Shown: positions 7,982 to 15,746 of the stretch, in pieces
How the letters are laid out: the number at the start of each line of letters is the position of its first letter
How positions within the stretch are numbered: position 1 is the stretch's first letter
Assembly: GCF_009733795.1 (NCBI RefSeq)
Contig: NZ_WNXX01000001.1
Location: 186,001-250,000, forward strand
Direction: 5' to 3'
Origin: Actinotalea caeni
GTDB taxonomy: Bacteria > Actinomycetota > Actinomycetes > Actinomycetales > Beutenbergiaceae
DNA: 64,000 nucleotides
Program-made: the position numbers and the translations under genes
The notes under the pieces: model-generated
Database searches by the model: none
The model's input: only the letters and a program-made list of their open reading frames with translations
Told to the model about the DNA's origin: nothing

Positions 7982-9961
7982 TCAGCGCCGGCTGGAGGCC
8001 CACGGGAAGCCGGTGCGGGAGACGTCGTGCTGGTAATGGTGGAGCCGCCCAGGGCCGGACACGGCCAGGTGCAGCTCGGGAGCGGGGTGCGTGCCGTCGT
8101 GCGCCATCTTCACGAGGAGCTCGTTCCAGCCCTCGACGAGCGTGACGGCGGCACCGATGCCGTCGGCAGCCTTCTGGTTGGGGCGGATCCGACGGAACTG
8201 GTCGTTGCGCCCGGTCTCGACCCCGTTCAGCCAGTACCGGATCGGCATGCTGGGGTCGACGACCAGGAAGACGTCACGTGCTGTGGGCGAGTGCAGGAAG
8301 GCCTGGAGGTAGACGACGCCCCGGCCGCCGTCGAACGCGGACCCGATGTCCTGGCCGTGGCCGTCGGAGTAGATCTCGCGCCAGGCACCCGGCCGGGCGT
8401 CGGGAGTCCGACCGTCCCCGCGCTCCGGCTCCAGCTCGATGTCGAGCCACGCGCGCGCATCGCTCCCGTCCACCGCGTACACAGCGGTGAGCCGTGCGGC
8501 ATGGGCGCCGACCAGGACGACGGGAACCGCGGGCGGAGCTGGGTAGCCGTCAGGCCGGAGCTCGAGAAGCAGCCGGTTCGACGGGAGCACCTGCGCCGTG
8601 TCGAGCACGGGCAGCTCCCAGACGAGCTCGACCTCGCGCCCCGGCTGCAGCGTGACCTGCTGGTCGGGCAGCGCAGCCCAGTCGCGAGGCACGTGGAGGG
8701 AGGCCGTCACCCTCATCGGGTCGCGTCTCCGGCTGCGCAGGGTGGCGCGCAACGTCCGCGAGCGTCCAGGCCTGACCACCGGGCTGTCTCCGTAGTCCAC
8801 GGTGACGTCGATGTCGTCGCCGCGGAAGGGCACGTGCATCGGGTCGTGCGCGTGGAGAGCGCGGATGCCGTCGTCGGCGTAGAGGTCTGCGACCGTGCCC
8901 GTCACGCGCATGTCGTCGCCGAGCGCGCCGTAGTGACGCAGGACCGACGGGCTGACCCGTCGGATCCGAGCGACGAGGTCTCCCAGGTCGGTGGGGACCG
9001 GGTTCTGGCCGTCGGTCATGTGGCGCACCCCGCCCCAGCCCTCGTTGGTGGCGATCCCGTTGCCGAGCGGAGCCACCCAACGCTCGGGAAGCCGGTCGGA
9101 GCCGTGGAGGATGCCCAGGTAGCTCCCGATGGCCGCACCGGAGGAGTCGGTGTCGTAGCCGCAGTTCACGGTGATGCACAGCCCGGTCCCGAAGTCCTCG
9201 CCGTAGAGCAGGCCGATCACCTGGAAAGCCGTGTTGATCGGGGCGTACTGCGCGTTGTAGTGCGGTGTCGCGGCGAGCACGGCCTTGCGCGCCTCCTGCC
9301 ACGTGAGGCCGCGTGCGTGGGCGTCGAGAGCCGTCGCGACCGCGACGCGGACCTTGCTCGTCGGGGACACGTACGACAGCGCGATGTCGATGAGCGGCAG
9401 CGGGTCCTGCACGACGAACGCCGCGGACTCCAGCGCTGCGTTGAAGAGCTCGCCGTCGACCCCCTCTCCCCCCGCGTGGTCGCAGATGGCGTCCTGGTAG
9501 GCGAGCCGTGCCGCGACACGCGGAGCCCCGGGCGCCACGCACGCCCAGATCTCCGACCGGATCGGAGACCCCATGCAGTCGATGAACCAGTTGCTGTGGT
9601 GGCCGCTGACCGGGGGCTCCAGACCGAGCCGCAGGTTGAGCTTCGACAGCCCGTACTCGTCGAAGTTGTAGCCGATGTGGTCGAGCCAGTAGCGGGACAG
9701 GTCACGCGCGGTCAGACCCGGGCCGATCTCTTCGAGCGCCTTGAGCCAGACGAGCTGCATCTCGAAGTCGTCGTTGGGCAGCCCGCCCTCCTGCAGCTCG
9801 GGATACCACCAGACGTCGAAGGGCTCCTCCTGTCCCCAGGCCGTCTCCAGCGGCGTCCCGAGCGTGCCTCCGGCGTTCTTGCCCTTCCAGCAGCCCAGTA
9901 CCCGGTCGAGGTAGTCGTGGCTGTCGAGGTCGAGCGAGTAGGCCTGGTCGGTCGTGGTCAT
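7982..9961 (-). CDS. ADP-ribosylglycohydrolase-family enzyme with C-terminal jelly roll
   Basis: The N-terminal part (about 1-330) matches the ARH fold. It has an acidic pair in PNDDFEMQL, equivalent to the TDDT metal site, and GYDTDSSGAAIG, the usual second Mg-binding motif. From about 370 there is an Ig-like segment. From about 540 a jelly-roll module carries a WLNG plus VEGWNELLVKM pattern, like accessory domains of large glycosidases. At 659 residues it is about twice the length of simple ARH proteins. It is the second gene of a LacI-controlled sugar importer operon, which argues for cleavage of an imported N- or O-riboside or glycoside rather than protein de-ADP-ribosylation. No signal peptide is present, so it acts in the cytosol. 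Confidence 0.82.
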   Translation of the reverse strand: MTTTDQAYSLDLDSHDYLDRVLGCWKGKNAGGTLGTPLETAWGQEEPFDVWWYPELQEGGLPNDDFEMQLVWLKALEEIGPGLTARDLSRYWLDHIGYNFDEYGLSKLNLRLGLEPPVSGHHSNWFIDCMGSPIRSEIWACVAPGAPRVAARLAYQDAICDHAGGEGVDGELFNAALESAAFVVQDPLPLIDIALSYVSPTSKVRVAVATALDAHARGLTWQEARKAVLAATPHYNAQYAPINTAFQVIGLLYGEDFGTGLCITVNCGYDTDSSGAAIGSYLGILHGSDRLPERWVAPLGNGIATNEGWGGVRHMTDGQNPVPTDLGDLVARIRRVSPSVLRHYGALGDDMRVTGTVADLYADDGIRALHAHDPMHVPFRGDDIDVTVDYGDSPVVRPGRSRTLRATLRSRRRDPMRVTASLHVPRDWAALPDQQVTLQPGREVELVWELPVLDTAQVLPSNRLLLELRPDGYPAPPAVPVVLVGAHAARLTAVYAVDGSDARAWLDIELEPERGDGRTPDARPGAWREIYSDGHGQDIGSAFDGGRGVVYLQAFLHSPTARDVFLVVDPSMPIRYWLNGVETGRNDQFRRIRPNQKAADGIGAAVTLVEGWNELLVKMAHDGTHPAPELHLAVSGPGRLHHYQHDVSRTGFPWASSRR

Positions 9962-9996
9962 GCCTGTCCTTCGTCGTCGGTGGTGGGTGGGGATGC

Positions 9997-10995
9997 TCAG
10001 GCGGGTGACGCGCAGGACGCGCGCACGACCAGCTGGCTCTCGAGGCGAACCTCTGTCGGTTCGTCGGCTGCGGTACCGGCGAGCCGCTCGAAGAGCAGCC
10101 GGACGGCCTCGGCGCCGAGCTGGGCGATCGGCTGCTTCACCGTCGTCAGGGGGGGAGCCGAGTGCGCGGCGAGGTCGACGTCGTCGTAACCGATCACGGA
10201 GAGCTCGTCGGGCACACGCACGCCCTGCTGATGCGCCGCCTGGAGGACCCCGAGCGCGGTCGCGTCGTTGACGGCGAAGATCGCCGTGGGCCGGTCCCGT
10301 CGCGCGAGCAGCTCCGTCGTGGCGGTGAAGCCGAACTCCCTGGTGAGCGGGCCGTCCTCGACCAGCGACGTCTGCACCTCGACGCCGGACTCCCCGAGGG
10401 CGTCGCGGTAGCCGCGGTAACGGCCGCTGGCCATCGTCGGGCTGCCGAGGAACGCGATGTCGCGATGTCCGAGCCGCAGCAGGTAGTCGACCGCCGTCCT
10501 GGCACCCGTGTAGGTGTCGACGGTCACGAGGTCGATCACCATCGGGTCGGTACGCAGGCCGATGCTGACGACCGGGACGTGCTGAAGAGTGGCCCGGATC
10601 GCCCGCTCGAGGTCCGGGCTCTCGGGCGGTGTGACGATGATCCCGTCGACGTGGTGGCCACGGAGAAGCTCGATGGCCTCGACGGCGACCTCGGCATCGC
10701 CCATGGAGTCCGACAGCACGACGCCGTAGCCGCGCGCCCGCGCGTGCTCGCCGATCGCGGCGGCGACCTCGGCAGTGAAAGGGTTGCGGAGGTCGGAGAG
10801 GACGAAGCCGATCAGGCCCGTCTTCTTCGTCTTCAGGCTCGCGGCCGCCCGGTTGTGGACGTATCCCAGCTCGGCCACCGCCGCTGCGATGCGCCGCCTG
10901 CTCTCGGCACCGACGTAGCCGTTGCCGGTGAGATAGCGCGAGACGGTGCCGATCGACACCTGCGCCCGCGCTGCGACGTCCTTGGCGGTGACCAC
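9997..10995 (-). CDS. LacI-family repressor of the sugar operon
   Basis: This 332-residue regulator has an N-terminal helix-turn-helix (AKDVAARAQVSIGTVSRYL), a hinge helix (AAASLKTKK) and a periplasmic-binding-protein-like sugar domain. Translation starts at a GTG preceded by GGGAGAG. It is the first gene of the operon and lies 20 bp downstream of two LacI-type operators, so it should repress itself and the downstream enzyme and transporter genes until a sugar ligand binds. Confidence 0.93.
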   Translation of the reverse strand: MVTAKDVAARAQVSIGTVSRYLTGNGYVGAESRRRIAAAVAELGYVHNRAAASLKTKKTGLIGFVLSDLRNPFTAEVAAAIGEHARARGYGVVLSDSMGDAEVAVEAIELLRGHHVDGIIVTPPESPDLERAIRATLQHVPVVSIGLRTDPMVIDLVTVDTYTGARTAVDYLLRLGHRDIAFLGSPTMASGRYRGYRDALGESGVEVQTSLVEDGPLTREFGFTATTELLARRDRPTAIFAVNDATALGVLQAAHQQGVRVPDELSVIGYDDVDLAAHSAPPLTTVKQPIAQLGAEAVRLLFERLAGTAADEPTEVRLESQLVVRASCASPA

Positions 10996-11014
10996 TGCTC
11001 TCCCTCGAGACTTG

Positions 11015-11028
11015 TGTTACCGGTTACA
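11015..11028. promoter_or_regulatory. LacI-type operator 1
   Basis: TGTTACCGGTTACA is a near-palindrome centred on CG, with the form seen for LacI-family sites in actinobacteria. It lies about 20 bp before the lacI start, downstream of the predicted transcription start, and is 12/14 identical to the second site. Confidence 0.75.
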
Positions 11029-11030
11029 TA

Positions 11031-11044
11031 TGGAACCGGTTACA
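11031..11044. promoter_or_regulatory. LacI-type operator 2
   Basis: TGGAACCGGTTACA is the second copy, centred 16 bp from the first. It touches the -10 element and covers the expected transcription start of the operon. Confidence 0.75.
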
Positions 11045-11072
11045 CCGTAAGACGCACTCCGGGATCCGTCAA
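11044..11072 (-). promoter_or_regulatory. Promoter of the lacI-ARH-transporter operon
   Basis: On the minus strand, TTGACG (11067-11072) and TACGGT (11044-11049) are separated by exactly 17 bp. The start of transcription should fall inside operator 2. Confidence 0.7.
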
Positions 11073-11187
11073 CCGCACTCGACGGCGGACAGGGTTGACG
11101 CGCTCCCCTCGAGCCGGATGCGCGAGACCATGCACACGCTGCACCGGCGACGTCTGCATCAGGCGCCGGCGGTGCCGACACCGGCGC

Positions 11188-11658
11188 TCAGAGCGGGCCG
11201 AGCACCTCCGCGACGTCGGCGTCGAGGTCGAGCGTGGCGAGCACGTCGAGCAGCTGTCGCTCCTCGTAGCGGAAGTGGCTCGCCATGACGGCGCCGACGC
11301 CGTCGAGGTGCTGCAGCAGCTCGTCCGGGCCGGCGGCGCGCGCCACCGCCGCCTGCAGCTCGGTGAGGAGGTGCGCGATCATCGAGTGGTCCTGCCGCAG
11401 GTACGCCAGGGTCTCCCGGAGCTCGGGGTGCGCGGCGGCCAGCGCCGGGAACAGCGTGCGGTCCTCCCCCTCGTGGTGCCCGGCGAGCGCGGCGCAGAAG
11501 CCGTGGCAGAACAGCAGCAGATCGGCGCCGACGGCCCGTGTCGCGTCGCCCGCCACCGCCTGCTCCCGCGTTACCTCCAGGGCCTCTCGCAGCCGCTCGT
11601 GGACGGCGCGGAGCTCATCGGCCCAGGCCCGCACCCGGATCGTCTCGGCGTCGGTCAC
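11188..11658 (-). CDS. Hemerythrin HHE-domain protein
   Basis: This 156-residue four-helix protein carries the histidine/glutamate pattern of HHE hemerythrins: HGFCAALAGHHEGED, then QDHSMI, then MASHFRYEE. Such proteins bind a di-iron centre and sense or handle oxygen or nitrosative stress. The GTG start overlaps the stop of the ABM-domain gene by four bases (GTGA), so the two are translationally coupled, and both are divergent from a MarR regulator that probably controls them. Confidence 0.88.
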   Translation of the reverse strand: MTDAETIRVRAWADELRAVHERLREALEVTREQAVAGDATRAVGADLLLFCHGFCAALAGHHEGEDRTLFPALAAAHPELRETLAYLRQDHSMIAHLLTELQAAVARAAGPDELLQHLDGVGAVMASHFRYEERQLLDVLATLDLDADVAEVLGPL

Positions 11659-11960
11659 CCGGCGGGCTCCCGGACCTCCGCGATCTCGCCCTTCTCGTCG
11701 ACGACGACCTCCTCGATGAGGTCGAGGAACGCCTGCACGCCCGGGGTGTCGCCGCCGCGGGCACGAGAGGCCGCGAGGTCGGCGCTGCTGCGCCACTCCA
11801 CGAGGTCGAGCCAGTCGTCCGCGCCCATCCGGACCAGCCGTGCCCCGAGGAACCCGGGCCGGTGCGCGCGGAACTCCTCCACCATCGCAGCGCGTGCCGC
11901 CAGCAACGCCTCGGTGCGCTCGGCGGCCACGCGGAACCTCACGAGCTCGAGCGTCGCCAC
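11655..11960 (-). CDS. Small ABM-like (antibiotic biosynthesis monooxygenase) protein
   Basis: The product is a small alpha/beta protein of about 101 residues with the ferredoxin-like ABM pattern: LVRFRVAAER, then RPGFLGARLVRMGADDWLDLVEW, then a final EEVVVDEKGE strand. I place the start at the GTG at 11960 because a -10-like TATCGT ends six bases before it, which fits a leaderless message. A TTG at 11996 would lie inside the -35 element. A role as a monooxygenase or degradative enzyme is possible, but the substrate is unknown. Confidence 0.75.
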   Translation of the reverse strand: MATLELVRFRVAAERTEALLAARAAMVEEFRAHRPGFLGARLVRMGADDWLDLVEWRSSADLAASRARGGDTPGVQAFLDLIEEVVVDEKGEIAEVREPAG

Positions 11961-11966
11961 ATCGGT

Positions 11967-11996
11967 ACGATACTCGTCATCAATCTTGATCGTCAA
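11967..11996 (-). promoter_or_regulatory. Leaderless promoter with MarR-type operator in the spacer
   Basis: On the minus strand TTGACG (11991-11996) and TATCGT (11967-11972) are 18 bp apart. Within the spacer lies ATCAATCTTGAT (11979-11990), a perfect inverted repeat with a 2-bp centre, well placed for the divergent MarR regulator to block transcription. Confidence 0.65.
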
Positions 11997-12020
11997 TGAT
12001 CATGACTAGATGGAGCTCCC

Positions 12021-12545
12021 GTGCGACGCAGCGAGCGCAAGACGACGGACCCCGACCTCGGTGTGCTGACGAGCACGACGCTGTTCGCGCTCCAGAAGGA
12101 GCTCTTCCGCACGCTGGCCGAGCAGGGCCACCCCGAGCTGCGGCCGCGGCACGGTGCCGTGCTGGACTACCTCGACGAGGACGGCACGCGCGCGACCGAG
12201 CTCGCGGCGCTCTCCGGCCGGCACAAGCAGGTCATCGGCACGCTGGTCGACGAGCTGGTCGACCTGGGCTACGTCGAGCGGCGTCCGGACCCCACCGACC
12301 GGCGCGCGAAGCTCGTGGTGCCGACGGCGCGCGGGCGCGACCAGATGGCCCGGTCCGACGCGATCGTCGCCGCGATCGAGCGACGCTGCGCCGATCGGGT
12401 CGGCGAGGACGACTACGCGGTGTTCCGACGGGTGTTCCGCGCCGTCGCCGCCACGCTCGCGGCGACGACGTCCGAGCCGGTGGCGTCGTCGCCCGCCAGG
12501 CGCTCGGCCAGCCCGACGAGGATGCCCTCCGGCCCGCGGACGTAG
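12021..12545 (+). CDS. MarR-family transcriptional regulator
   Basis: This winged-helix regulator shows LRPRHGAVLDYLDEDGTRATELAALSG for helices 1-4 and YVERRPDPTDRRAKLVVPTARG for the wing, the standard MarR signature. The GTG start is preceded by TGGAG. The family domain ends near residue 145; about 30 further Ser/Pro/Arg-rich residues are encoded by DNA that is also the antisense end of the VOC gene. It is divergent from the ABM-hemerythrin pair, and a palindrome between them is the likely operator. The ligand is unknown. Confidence 0.88.
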   Translation: MRRSERKTTDPDLGVLTSTTLFALQKELFRTLAEQGHPELRPRHGAVLDYLDEDGTRATELAALSGRHKQVIGTLVDELVDLGYVERRPDPTDRRAKLVVPTARGRDQMARSDAIVAAIERRCADRVGEDDYAVFRRVFRAVAATLAATTSEPVASSPARRSASPTRMPSGPRT

Positions 12546-12928
12546 CAGAGCCGGTAGACGTCCTCGTACTGCACGACCTCGTCGCTGACGAGCTCGGCGC
12601 CGTGCCGGACGATGCGCGCCAGGGTGTCGTCGATGTCGTCGACCTGGAACATCACCCGCAGGTAGCCGAGCGCGTTGACCGGCGCGCGCCGATGGTCGGC
12701 CACGACCTCGGGCTGCAGGAACCTCGACAGCTCGACCCGCGAGTGGCCGTCGCGCGTGCGCATCATCGCGACCTCCACGCGCTGCTCGCCGAGCCCCGTG
12801 ACCTGCCCGGCCCACTCCCCCTCCACCATCGCTCGCCCCTCCAGCTCGAGCCCGAGCTCGGTGAAGAACTCGACGACCGGGGTCAGGTCCTCGACGACGA
12901 TGCCGACGTTGTCCATCGTGGTGGCCAT
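12413..12928 (-). CDS. VOC/glyoxalase-family protein
   Basis: This 171-residue vicinal-oxygen-chelate protein opens with MDNVGIVVEDLTPVVEFF and contains FQVDDIDDTLARI and the strand ending in PEGILVGLAE. This is a two-module betaalphabetabetabeta protein, often a lyase, dioxygenase or resistance protein. The normal family end is near LAERL. The remaining 25 or so residues are Ala/Thr/Arg-rich and overlap the MarR gene on the other strand by 133 bp. The start lies 4 bp after the reductase stop, so the two form an operon. Confidence 0.85.
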   Translation of the reverse strand: MATTMDNVGIVVEDLTPVVEFFTELGLELEGRAMVEGEWAGQVTGLGEQRVEVAMMRTRDGHSRVELSRFLQPEVVADHRRAPVNALGYLRVMFQVDDIDDTLARIVRHGAELVSDEVVQYEDVYRLCYVRGPEGILVGLAERLAGDDATGSDVVAASVAATARNTRRNTA

Positions 12929-12931
12929 GGC

Positions 12932-13564
12932 TCAGCCCTCGCGCGACGTGCTCGACGGCGTCTCGCGGACGGGATACCGCAGGTGCAGCACGCCCCGCCC
13001 CTGCACGACGACGTCGGGGTCGCCCAGCAGCACCTGGTCGTCGGTGCAGGCACCGAAGTACCGCTTGCCGCGGCCGAGCACGACGGGGACGTCGTCGATC
13101 GCGACGTGGTCGACGAGGCCGAGCTGCAAGGCCTGGCCACCGACCCCGCCGGCGCCGATCCCGATGTCGCCGTCACCCGCGAGCCGGTGGGCCAGCTCGA
13201 CGGCCTCCGAGACGGAGCCGACGAAGTGGAAGGGTGCCTCGGGGTGCCACCCCTCGGGCTTGGGGCGGTGGGAGACCACGACGACCTGGTCGCTGGCAGC
13301 AGGGTGCCCGTCCCAGCCGTTGGTGAGGTCGAACTGGTGATGCCCGATGATCAGCACCGACTGCCCCTCCCACATGCCGCGGACGTATGCCGCCGAGGCC
13401 GCAGACACCCGGAACGGGCTGCCGCCGTGGGAGTCGGCGTGGTCGTCGGGCACGATCGGGTGGTCGCCGTCGAAGTACCAGTCGTGCAGCGGGCCGACGT
13501 CGTCGTCCTCCCGGGCGATGAAGCCGTCCAGCGAGGCGACCGCGTGCAGGTAGGTGGTGGCCAT
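12932..13564 (-). CDS. Dihydrofolate reductase-like (RibD C-terminal) protein
   Basis: This 210-residue protein of the RibD-C/DHFR fold begins with TTYLHAVASLDGFIA and has the NADPH-binding GIGAGGVGGQALQLGLVDHV segment. Members are often annotated as deaminase-reductases and act in the cytosol with unknown substrates. The ATG at 13564 is followed by a clear family start. It precedes the VOC gene in the same operon. Confidence 0.88.
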   Translation of the reverse strand: MATTYLHAVASLDGFIAREDDDVGPLHDWYFDGDHPIVPDDHADSHGGSPFRVSAASAAYVRGMWEGQSVLIIGHHQFDLTNGWDGHPAASDQVVVVSHRPKPEGWHPEAPFHFVGSVSEAVELAHRLAGDGDIGIGAGGVGGQALQLGLVDHVAIDDVPVVLGRGKRYFGACTDDQVLLGDPDVVVQGRGVLHLRYPVRETPSSTSREG

Positions 13565-13677
13565 GGTCCACACCACCACAGCGCGAGCGCCTGCGCGTCG
13601 CGCTCCGGGCGGAGATGTGGCTCGGACCGAGGGCAGACTCCGTCGCGCGTTCGCCACCTCGCACCGCCTCCGACACC

Positions 13678-14217
13678 TCAGCCCCGGTCGCGCCCACCCG
13701 GCGCCGGCTCTCGCCACATCGGCAGCAGCGTCGGGCCGCCGTCGGGCAGCGTCCACCCGGGCGCGGTCGGTACGAAGCCGTGACGCTCGTACAGGCGGGC
13801 GGTGCGCGGCGTGCTCGCCTCGAGGTGCACACCGAGCCCGGCGCGATCGGCGCGGCGCGTGCCGTGGGTGAGCAGCCGGGTGCCGATCCCCCCGCCCCGG
13901 GCGGCGGGGTGCACGGCCAGCAGCTCGAGAACCAGGTGGTCGCGGCCCGCAGGGCGCCGGTCCGCCAGCAACGTGGCATACGCCTGGACCCGTGACGGCG
14001 CTCCGCGATCGGGCGGCGCAGGCGTGCCGTCGCCCTCCACTCAGGACCAGACGGCGGCCCCGTGAGGCGTCACGTCGAGCAGACCGGCACGAGATGCCTC
14101 GAGCACGACCGGCCGGAACAGCTGCGCCGGCGACAGGGCGAGCCATCGGATCAGCGGGTCGTGCGCCATGCCGGCCACCAGCAGCGAGAGGGCATCGACC
14201 TGCGCCTCAGCGGGCAT
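13678..14217 (-). pseudogene. GNAT acetyltransferase interrupted by an in-frame TGA
   Basis: Two open segments in the same frame are separated only by a TGA at 14041-14043. The first (14217 to 14044) encodes the family N-terminus, with LLVAGMAHDPLIRWL and a strand ending in GAAVWS. The second (14040 to 13678) encodes acetyl-CoA binding motif A (LLAVHPAARGGGIGTRLL) and motif B (LEASTPRTARLYERHGF). Joined, they give about 178 residues, the normal length. The ATG overlaps the amidohydrolase stop by 11 bases. The gene is probably inactivated by a point mutation; read-through, re-initiation at the following GTG, or a base-call error are alternatives. Confidence 0.8.
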
Positions 14218-15625
14218 CCTCGGCCTCCGCGTACGCGGCGGCGACGCGCTGCGCCTCCGCGAGCATCCGGTCCAGCTCGGCGCGGTCGAGCAGCCGGCCC
14301 CGGCCGACGACGGCACGTACCCGTCGGGTGTGGCGGATGTCGAGGGTGGGGTCGGCGTCCAGGACGACGAGGTCGGCGTCGTACCCGGGCAGCACGGCTC
14401 CCACCCTGTGGTCGATGCCGAGGAAGCGCGCCGGCTCGCGCGTGGCCGCCAGCAGCGCCTCGGACGGCGTGAGGCCGGCGTCGACGAGGAGCGCCAGCTC
14501 CTCGTGGAGGCTGACGCCGGGTACCAGGCCTGGCGCCGGCGCGTCGGTCCCGGCGAGCAGCCGCACACCCGCGTCGTGCAGGGCACCGACGAGAGCGAGC
14601 CGCAGCCCGTACAGGTGACGGTGCCGCGCGGCCTGCGCAGCCGTCCTGCCACCACCGGCGAAGACCTCGTCGCGGACGAGCTCCCACACCGCGGGCGTGT
14701 CGGGCGTGAGGTAGTGCAGCCCGTCGCCGTCCAGCCTGATCGTTCCCGGCAGGTCCACCACCCGGTGCATCGCCAGCGTCGGCGTGACCGCCACGTCGTG
14801 CTCCACCATCGCCGCCACGACCTCGGCCCCGCCGTCGAGGTCGCGGACGGCCTCCCACTCGACGTCGGTCACCTCGCGGAACCACTGCGCGTACCGGAAC
14901 CCCGCACCGTCCAGGCGCATCGCCGCCGGGGCCCGCTCATGACGGTCGGCCTCGCGCGCCAGCGCCGGCCACAGGCCGTAGAGGTGCTCGAACGACCGCT
15001 GCCCGGCACGGATCTGCTCGAGCAGCGGCACCGCGTCGCTGCGGTGCCCGACGACCTCCAGGCCGCGGTGGCCGGCCTCATCCAGCACCGCCAGGTACGG
15101 CTCGCGCTGCAGCCGCGAGTAGACCTTGACGAAGTCGGCGTCGGAGTCGGCGATCTCCGCCACGACCCGGCGCGCCTGCGCCGGTGTCGTGGCCGAGAGG
15201 ATCGGGCCGTCGACCGGCAGGTCCGACCACAGCGCCGGCTCGCCGTCGACAAGTGGGCTGCCGACCGTGGACCGCGGCCCGAGCGCTGACCCCGACGCGA
15301 CCCGCTCGCGTCGTTCGTACAGGGCCGCGCGGCCCCACATCTCGCGCACCCGCGTGATGCCGGCGGCCAGCAGGACGGCGGGGACGTGCCGCTCGTCCGT
15401 CGCGGAGTCGCTGTGCACGTGCATGTCGACGAGCCCGGGGATCACGAATCGTCCCGTGAGGTCGACGACGCGGATGCCGTCCGGCGGCCGCACGAGCGCC
15501 GCCGGTCCGACCATCGTGATCACACCGTCGTCGGCGAGGACCGTCTGGTCCGAGGCGGGCGGTGCACCGGTGCCGTCGACGACAGCACATCCGGAGAGAG
15601 CGAGCCGATCGTGGGAGAGAGACAT
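14207..15625 (-). CDS. Amidohydrolase-family metal-dependent hydrolase
   Basis: This 472-residue cytosolic hydrolase has the adenine-deaminase/imidazolonepropionase-like layout: an N-terminal composite beta domain, then GLVDMHVHSD (first metal ligands), EVVGHRSD and FEHLYG (further ligands), and LAGTDAPAPGLVPG (the conserved Asp). The C-terminus carries GAVLPGYDADLVVLDADP, which returns to the beta domain. The ATG at 15625 lies exactly at the predicted transcription start, six bases after TACGTT, so the message is probably leaderless. The divergent GntR-TetR regulator and an inverted repeat at 15627-15639 suggest local control. The substrate is not identifiable. Confidence 0.88.
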   Translation of the reverse strand: MSLSHDRLALSGCAVVDGTGAPPASDQTVLADDGVITMVGPAALVRPPDGIRVVDLTGRFVIPGLVDMHVHSDSATDERHVPAVLLAAGITRVREMWGRAALYERRERVASGSALGPRSTVGSPLVDGEPALWSDLPVDGPILSATTPAQARRVVAEIADSDADFVKVYSRLQREPYLAVLDEAGHRGLEVVGHRSDAVPLLEQIRAGQRSFEHLYGLWPALAREADRHERAPAAMRLDGAGFRYAQWFREVTDVEWEAVRDLDGGAEVVAAMVEHDVAVTPTLAMHRVVDLPGTIRLDGDGLHYLTPDTPAVWELVRDEVFAGGGRTAAQAARHRHLYGLRLALVGALHDAGVRLLAGTDAPAPGLVPGVSLHEELALLVDAGLTPSEALLAATREPARFLGIDHRVGAVLPGYDADLVVLDADPTLDIRHTRRVRAVVGRGRLLDRAELDRMLAEAQRVAAAYAEAEDAR

Positions 15626-15626
15626 G

Positions 15627-15639
15627 CGTACAACGTACG
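15627..15639. promoter_or_regulatory. Inverted repeat, candidate operator over the amidohydrolase -10
   Basis: CGTACAACGTACG has perfect 5-bp arms and a 3-bp centre. It overlaps the minus-strand -10 element TACGTT (15632-15637), where a bound regulator would block the leaderless amidohydrolase transcript. Confidence 0.55.
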
Positions 15640-15746
15640 AACGGCGGCCATCACCACCAGGCTCGGGTCGTACAGCCGTGAACGTCGGAGCTAAAACCGT
15701 CTCACTGACGGGCGTCACGTCGTGGCCGTTCTAGTACGGCGCTCGC

